Below are positions 59,431 through 64,000 of a stretch of DNA of 64,000 bases, piece after piece. Origin of the DNA: Halogeometricum limi (GTDB taxonomy: Archaea > Halobacteriota > Halobacteria > Halobacteriales > Haloferacaceae); contig NZ_FOYS01000002.1 of the NCBI RefSeq assembly GCF_900115785.1, forward strand, positions 372,001-436,000, read 5' to 3'. The position numbers and the translations under genes are program-made. The notes under the pieces are model-generated. The model made no database searches. It was given only the letters and a program-made list of their open reading frames with translations, and was not told the DNA's origin. Positions within the stretch are counted from its first letter, which is position 1. Every line of letters begins with the position of its first letter.

Positions 59431-60900
59431 TCACCACTCGTCCATCGGGAACTCGAAGGCGAGGTCGGTTCCGTCTTCGTCCACGTCGAGCGTCCGCGTC
59501 GCGTCTTCGAGCGTCTCGAACAGGCGACCGGAGATGACGTCGGTGACGACGCGCGAGAGCGACTCGCGGGAGTCCTCACCCACGTCCGCCAGGATGCCGA
59601 GCGGAATCTGCGCGCCGGCCATGTCGGCGTGTCCACCCGCGCTGCCGATGGGGCCGAGGGCGTCTCTGAGCGTCTCACCGAGGTCCACGTCCGTCCCGCG
59701 CGCCCGCCCCGAGACGTAGACCGTCCCCTCTTTGAAGCCGTAGACGACCGTCACGCGGGTCCCCTCCATGTCGAGGAGGCGGTCCGCCGCCTGCGCGAGG
59801 GCGTCGCGGTCGCGAATCTCGCCGACGTTCGTCGCTAAGACGTCGCCGCGGACGTCGCGGTTCTGAATCGCCCGTGCCAGCGTCTCCAACACCTCCGAAC
59901 TCATGCTCGGCGACTCGACGCGCTGGAGCGTCGAGAGGTTCGCGTGTGGCACCAGCCACGCCGCGGCCTCGAAGTCGGTGACGGACACCTCGCGAGTGAA
60001 GTCGCGCGTGTCGACGCGGATACCGAACAGGAGCGCCGTCGCCACCGTCTCGCCGGGTTCGACGCCGAGGCGACGAAGGTAGTCGGCTATCAGCGTGCTC
60101 GTCGCCCCGATGTCGCGCCGAAGGTCCAGAAAGCGGGCCTCGACGGGCGCTCTGGGCGGGTGGTGGTCGACCACGATGTCGACTTCGGTGTCCTCGGGGA
60201 GGCCGTCGTTCACGCCCGGACGCGAGTGGTCGACGAGGGCGACGCCGCCGTACCCCGACGTGTCGGCCCCGCGTTCGAGGTTGGTGAGAGACACTTCGAG
60301 GAGGTTGACGAGCGCGCGGTTCTCCTGGTGCGATATCTCGCCGAAGTAGCAGGGCTCTGCTCGCACTCCGACGCTCTCGGCGATGCGGGCGAGTGCGAGG
60401 GCGCTGGCGATGGCGTCCGGGTCGGGGTTGTCGTGCATGACGACGGCGAGGGTGCCGTCGACGCTCTTGAGGACGCGGAGCAGACGGTGCAGACGCTCGG
60501 CCGAGTCGTCGTCGGTCAACTCGGACAGTCGGTCCGCGAGCGCCCGTCGCGCGTCGACGAGGCGGTCCGTCGACGCGTCGAGCGCCTCGCGAACGTCGGC
60601 GTCGGCGTCGGTGCCGACGTAGGCGACGAGGTACGCGTCCGGGAACCGTTCGGCCGCCGTCCGGACCGCTTCGAGGTTCGCCGCCGCGTCGTCGCTGGCG
60701 GCGAACACCAGGTCGGCCGCGTCGGGGTACGCTTCCTCGTCGTCGAGCGCGGACCGTCTCGCCTCGACGCCCTCCTCTCGGAACGAGTCGACGACGCTCT
60801 TTCGGGGCGAGAGAACCGTCAGCGTCCCCGGCCACCCGGCAACCTCCTCGACCACGCCCCGTGCGGCCGACCCGCATCCGAGGACCAACCGCCGTTGCAT
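59431..60900 (-). CDS. TrkA-N/DHH/DHHA1 phosphoesterase, candidate cyclic-di-AMP phosphodiesterase
   Basis: 489 residues. Residues 1-110 form a Rossmann TrkA-N-like domain (VLGCGSAARGVVEEVAG). DHH-domain metal ligands are His156, Asp160 and Asp162 (HDNPDPDA), Asp224 (DHS) and Asp245-His246-His247 (DHHPP), with Asp297 further on. The DHHA1 GGHADMAGA follows near residue 450. Such TrkA-DHH-DHHA1 proteins resemble GdpP/aPDE enzymes that degrade cyclic-di-AMP or oligonucleotides. It is divergent from the 132-residue gene and upstream of the CBS-ParB gene, 44 bases apart and co-directional. Confidence 0.85.
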   Translation of the reverse strand: MQRRLVLGCGSAARGVVEEVAGWPGTLTVLSPRKSVVDSFREEGVEARRSALDDEEAYPDAADLVFAASDDAAANLEAVRTAAERFPDAYLVAYVGTDADADVREALDASTDRLVDARRALADRLSELTDDDSAERLHRLLRVLKSVDGTLAVVMHDNPDPDAIASALALARIAESVGVRAEPCYFGEISHQENRALVNLLEVSLTNLERGADTSGYGGVALVDHSRPGVNDGLPEDTEVDIVVDHHPPRAPVEARFLDLRRDIGATSTLIADYLRRLGVEPGETVATALLFGIRVDTRDFTREVSVTDFEAAAWLVPHANLSTLQRVESPSMSSEVLETLARAIQNRDVRGDVLATNVGEIRDRDALAQAADRLLDMEGTRVTVVYGFKEGTVYVSGRARGTDVDLGETLRDALGPIGSAGGHADMAGAQIPLGILADVGEDSRESLSRVVTDVISGRLFETLEDATRTLDVDEDGTDLAFEFPMDEW

Positions 60901-61020
60901 GTCCGTCCCGTGGTTCCCCCCCGGCAAAACCCTACCGTCCGACCGGCCGGAGTGCGCCCGGGCGGCCGGTTTCGTCCGGGCGATGGAATTATGACTCGTC
61001 CACGTGTGATAACGCACGTC

Positions 61021-61419
61021 ATGGATGCCGACCCTGACCTCGTAGACTCCGAGTTCTCGGAGTCGATTCGTGCCGCCTGTCGAACCGCCGTCGGGGACAG
61101 TCTCCGAAGTATCACCTACTTTACGCCCTCGGCGTTCCAGCAGGTGTACCTTCGGTCTGACCTCGACTCCGATGCCGACTTGGCGGGATTCGTCGAACAC
61201 GAGACGGACGGGTTTCACGCGACACGCGCCTACCGCGGGTCCGAACTCGGCGACTACCAGTTCACCATCCGCGCGTTCGAGAACGGCTACATGACGCGCA
61301 TCACCCACGGCGACCACGGGGTGTTCGTCACGACGGACGGGTTGACGATGCGTCGCTCCGAAGACGTCGCGAGCGCGCTCGGAGAGTTACTGGAACGACA
61401 GCTCTCGGAGGCGGTGTAG
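61021..61419 (+). CDS. Conserved haloarchaeal protein of unknown function
   Basis: 132 residues, MDADPDLVDSEFSESIRAACRTAVGDSLRSITYFTPSAFQQVYLRSDLDSDADLAGFVEHETDGFHA... A mixed alpha/beta soluble fold with a helical start and end. One Cys (Cys20). Possibly DUF7522 (from memory). ATG 61021 is preferred to ATG 60991, since AATTATGAC near 60987 lies at TATA distance. Function unknown. Confidence 0.68.
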   Translation: MDADPDLVDSEFSESIRAACRTAVGDSLRSITYFTPSAFQQVYLRSDLDSDADLAGFVEHETDGFHATRAYRGSELGDYQFTIRAFENGYMTRITHGDHGVFVTTDGLTMRRSEDVASALGELLERQLSEAV

Positions 61420-61461
61420 CGCGTCTCCGACCGAACGCGAACGCGTCGTCGAACCGAACGC

Positions 61462-61478
61462 AAAAAATCCGAATCGGA
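61462..61478 (-). terminator. T-tract terminator of the nuo operon
   Basis: On the minus strand a short palindrome (TCCGA/TCGGA, 61468-61478) is followed by TTTTTT, about 20-35 bases after the nuoN stop. Good position and shape for transcription termination. Confidence 0.55.
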
Positions 61479-61496
61479 ATTCTTCGCCGAAAGCGC

Positions 61497-63014
61497 TCAG
61501 AAGAGCGCCGTGGCGACGGTTTGTGCCGTCTCGATGACGGGCTGGAACGCCGGGAGCAACAGCAGCGTCCCGACGGCGGCGAAGATGACGGCCGTGTAGA
61601 GGCCGACGGGCTTCGAGCCGAGTTCCAGCGTCGGAGCGGCGTCTTCTATCCACATCGCCTTCACGACGCGGCTGTAGTAGAACAGCGACAGTGCGCTGTT
61701 GACCGCGCCCACGGCGGCGAGCCACCAGAACCCGGCCTCGATGGCCGAGTAGAACAGGACGTACTTCGAGAAGAAGCCGCCGAACGGTGGCAGACCGGCG
61801 AGACTGAACATGAAGACGCTCATGGCGACGCACGCCATCGGGGCGCGCGCGCCGAGGCCGTTGTAGTCCTCGAACGTCGTGCCGACGCCCCAGTACTCGA
61901 CCAGGGCGATGAACAGGAACGCGCCCGTGTTCATGAAGCCGTACACGAGCAGGTGCGCCATCGACGCACCGAGGACGTTGGCGTTCGGTCCGCCGGCGGT
62001 GAGCGCGGCGAGGCCGATGAGCGCGTAGCCCGCGTGTCCGATAGAGGAGTACGCGAGCATCCGCTTGACGTTCTCTTGGGTCGCCGCGGCGAAGTTACCG
62101 AGCGTCATCGTGACGACGGCAAGCACCTGGAACGCGAGCACCCAGTCGACGCCCGCCGGGAGTTGCCCGAGCGGGAACGCTTCGACGAAGACGCGGAACG
62201 CGATGGCGAACCCGGCGGCCTTCGAGGCCGACGAGAGGAACGCCGATATCGGTGCGGGCGCACCCTCGTACGCCTCCGGCGCCCAGAAGTGGAACGGGAC
62301 GGAGGCCGTCTTGAACGCGAACCCGCCGAGGAGCATCAGTACGCCCATCCCGAGGATGCCGGTCATCCCGTCGGCGTCGCCGAGCGAACTGGCGATGTCC
62401 GAGAGGAGCAGCGAACCGGTTGCGGCGTAGACGAGACTGATACCGAACGCGAACACCGCAGACGACAGCGCGCCGATGAGGAAGTACTTCAGCGCCGCCT
62501 CGACGCTTCCTCTGTTGTCCTTCAGGTACGCCACGAGCGCGTACGACGGAAGCGAGGCGAGTTCGAGACTGATGAACGCCGTCGCCAGCGAGTTCGACAT
62601 CGACATGAGCGTCATGCCGGTCGCGGCGAACAGCACGAGCGAGAAGAACTCCGCTTGGTGGCGCTGTTCTGCGACGTAGTCGAGCGACGCGATGCAGACC
62701 ATCGCGGCGACGATGGTGAAGATGAGCGTGAAGAACAGGCTCATCCCGTCGACGACGAGCGCGTCACCGTACAGCGATATCGCCCCGCCGGTCGCCGCCT
62801 GTCCGGTCCCTTCGACGAGGAACCAGCCCGCGACGCCGAACGCGAACAGCGACCCGACCGTCGAGAGGCCGGCCAAGAGGACCGTGTTGTCTGAGTCGGA
62901 GTCGATACTGTCGATGACGAAGAGCAGCAGTCCCGTCAGCGCGAGGATGAGCGCCGGCGAAACCGCCGTCCAGTCCGGAAGCGGGCCGCTCTGGAGCGCG
63001 AGTGCGCCAGCCAT
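61497..63014 (-). CDS. nuoN: NADH-quinone oxidoreductase subunit N
   Basis: 505 residues, antiporter-like subunit of complex I with about 14 helices. The central region LGIGALSSAVFAFGISLVYAATGS-type sequence and PVPFHFWAPEAYEGAP are diagnostic (Lys and Glu of the proton channel lie in KYFLIGA and the ELASLPSYA segments). It translocates protons (or Na+). The ATG shares one base with the nuoM stop (TGATG), showing operon organisation. It is the last gene, with a T-tract terminator behind it. Confidence 0.96.
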   Translation of the reverse strand: MAGALALQSGPLPDWTAVSPALILALTGLLLFVIDSIDSDSDNTVLLAGLSTVGSLFAFGVAGWFLVEGTGQAATGGAISLYGDALVVDGMSLFFTLIFTIVAAMVCIASLDYVAEQRHQAEFFSLVLFAATGMTLMSMSNSLATAFISLELASLPSYALVAYLKDNRGSVEAALKYFLIGALSSAVFAFGISLVYAATGSLLLSDIASSLGDADGMTGILGMGVLMLLGGFAFKTASVPFHFWAPEAYEGAPAPISAFLSSASKAAGFAIAFRVFVEAFPLGQLPAGVDWVLAFQVLAVVTMTLGNFAAATQENVKRMLAYSSIGHAGYALIGLAALTAGGPNANVLGASMAHLLVYGFMNTGAFLFIALVEYWGVGTTFEDYNGLGARAPMACVAMSVFMFSLAGLPPFGGFFSKYVLFYSAIEAGFWWLAAVGAVNSALSLFYYSRVVKAMWIEDAAPTLELGSKPVGLYTAVIFAAVGTLLLLPAFQPVIETAQTVATALF

Positions 63015-64000
63015 CAGAGCCCACCTCCCGTCTCGAGAATCGGATTAACCGCTTGTTGAATCATCGTGAAGAAGATGTCCGGGTCGACACCGAGGACGAT
63101 GACGAGCAAGAGGAGCACGGCGAGGGGTGCCACGTCGTGGAACGCCGCCTCCGTGACCTCGTAGTCGCCGTCGAATCGGAACGGCCCGAACAGCGTGCGC
63201 TGCATCGCCGACAGCAGGTAGCCGGCGACGATGACGATACCGAACATCGCCGCCGCCGTGAACAGCGGCATCGCGGAGTGGACGGTGGACTGGAACGAGC
63301 CCTGGAAGATGAAGAACTCCCCGGCGAAGCCCGCCATCAGCGGCAGTCCCATGTAGCCGAACGCGCCCGCGACGAAGATGCCCGAGGTGACGGGCATCCG
63401 GTCGGCGATACCGGACATGTCGCCGAGCATCCGCGTGTGCGTCGTGTTGTAGATGACGCCGACGGCCATGAACATCAGACCGGAGATGAGGCCGTGTGCG
63501 ATCATCTGGAACGTCGCGCCGCCGACGCCGTACGTCGTGTACGCGACGAGGCCGAGGATGACGTAGCCCATCGAAGACACAGAGGAGTACGCGACGATGC
63601 GCTTGAGGTCCTGCTGTGCCAGCGCGAGAATCGCGCCGTAGATGACGCTCAGCACCGCGATGACGGCGATGGGAACGACGAGCGCCTTCGCCACGTCGGG
63701 CATCATCGTGAAGTTGAACCGAAGCAGGGCGTACGTCCCCATCTTCAGGAGGACGCCGGCCAGCATCACCGACGCCGGCGTGGGAGCCTCGACGTGAGCG
63801 TCCGGCAGCCACGTGTGAAGCGGCACGACGGGCACCTTCACGGCGAATCCGAGGAACATCGCGACGAACGCGACGAGTTTCAGCGCGTCCGCGCTGAGTC
63901 CGGCGAAGCTCCCGAGTTGGTCCGCCCTGAGCGCCTGCGCGATTTCGGGCAGGCGCATCGACGACACGGAGTCGCCGAGGCCGAACACGAGCGCGATGAA
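63014..64000 (-). CDS. nuoM: NADH-quinone oxidoreductase subunit M (partial)
   Basis: The 3' part (about 328 codons) of the antiporter-like subunit; the 5' part is beyond the window. KVPVVPLHTWLPDAHVEAPTPASVMLAGVLLKMGTYALLRF is the signature, with the channel Lys in the PVVPLHTW and LLKMG blocks. The following helices (VIPIAVIAVLSVIYGAILALAQQDLKRIVAYSSVSSMGY) complete the proton path. Overlaps nuoN by one base. Confidence 0.95.
   Translation of the reverse strand, partial: FIALVFGLGDSVSSMRLPEIAQALRADQLGSFAGLSADALKLVAFVAMFLGFAVKVPVVPLHTWLPDAHVEAPTPASVMLAGVLLKMGTYALLRFNFTMMPDVAKALVVPIAVIAVLSVIYGAILALAQQDLKRIVAYSSVSSMGYVILGLVAYTTYGVGGATFQMIAHGLISGLMFMAVGVIYNTTHTRMLGDMSGIADRMPVTSGIFVAGAFGYMGLPLMAGFAGEFFIFQGSFQSTVHSAMPLFTAAAMFGIVIVAGYLLSAMQRTLFGPFRFDGDYEVTEAAFHDVAPLAVLLLLVIVLGVDPDIFFTMIQQAVNPILETGGGL

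Noticed and set aside
59944-61020. Upstream extension of the 132-residue gene
   Set aside because: It is antisense to the DHH phosphoesterase, which has intact motifs.
1-64000. Search for CRISPR, insertion sequence, prophage or integron
   Set aside because: No regularly spaced repeats, transposase, integrase or terminal repeat were seen. The only regular repeats are coding ones (protease propeller, Thr-Glu tract).

Overview
The window is chromosomal DNA from a halophilic archaeon, most likely of the order Haloferacales (Haloferax/Halogeometricum-like). The evidence is strong GC bias with G/C third positions, very acidic proteins, TATA-type promoters about 25 nt upstream of largely leaderless genes, archaeal-type ribosomal proteins (S15, S3Ae), a KEOPS Pcc1 subunit, halocyanin, an ADP-forming acyl-CoA synthetase and many small families typical of haloarchaea. 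I see no CRISPR array, insertion sequence, prophage or plasmid origin.

Region 1 (1-9527) is a type IV pilus-like locus: secretion ATPase (PilB-like), membrane platform (PilC-like), then five tightly overlapping genes whose products all start with a short basic head ending in RG or GR followed by a hydrophobic helix. A sixth gene of the same design faces them on the other strand. Region 2 (9610-14282) holds a formate/nitrite-type transporter, an aminotransferase, a Thr-Glu repeat lipoprotein, a methyltransferase, a small Tat lipoprotein and a small cysteine-containing secreted protein. Region 3 (14568-17448) is an information-processing cluster: tRNA-Ala(GGC), rps15, a DHH-less RecJ/Cdc45-like protein, pcc1 and rps3ae.

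Region 4 (17579-25578) contains halocyanin, archaetidylserine synthase, a PadR regulator, acyl-CoA dehydrogenase, squalene synthase-like enzyme, cytochrome oxidase subunit III, a DUF998 membrane protein and a two-RCK potassium channel. Region 5 (25642-37099) holds a penicillin-acylase-family hydrolase, a DUF547 protein, a large coiled-coil protein with a nuclease-like C-terminus, a winged-helix regulator, purA, truncated haemoglobin, Trm112, and the cbiX/DR2241 pair. Region 6 (37223-49104) starts with an unusual subtilisin-like protease carrying six 45-residue propeller repeats and an AT-rich upstream region with a structured leader. It continues with cysS, thioredoxin reductase, a ZIP transporter, a mechanosensitive-channel-like protein, a MazG-like protein, a YbaK-type deacylase and a putative manganese transporter with a palindrome and a 20-codon leader ORF in front.

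Region 7 (49252-64000) has the ADP-forming acetyl-CoA synthetase with its BioD/DRTGG partner, an Xaa-Pro peptidase, membrane proteins, an MFS transporter overlapped at its 5' side by a 58-codon zinc-ribbon gene on the other strand, a CBS-ParB protein, a TrkA-DHH-DHHA1 phosphoesterase (candidate cyclic-di-AMP phosphodiesterase), and the 3' end of the complex I operon (nuoM partial, nuoN).

The most interesting items are the pseudopilin array, the protease with its structured leader, the manganese-transporter leader ORF and palindrome, the DHH-less RecJ homologue in the translation cluster, and the possible cyclic-di-AMP/potassium connection. Family names given as DUF numbers come from memory and have not been searched.
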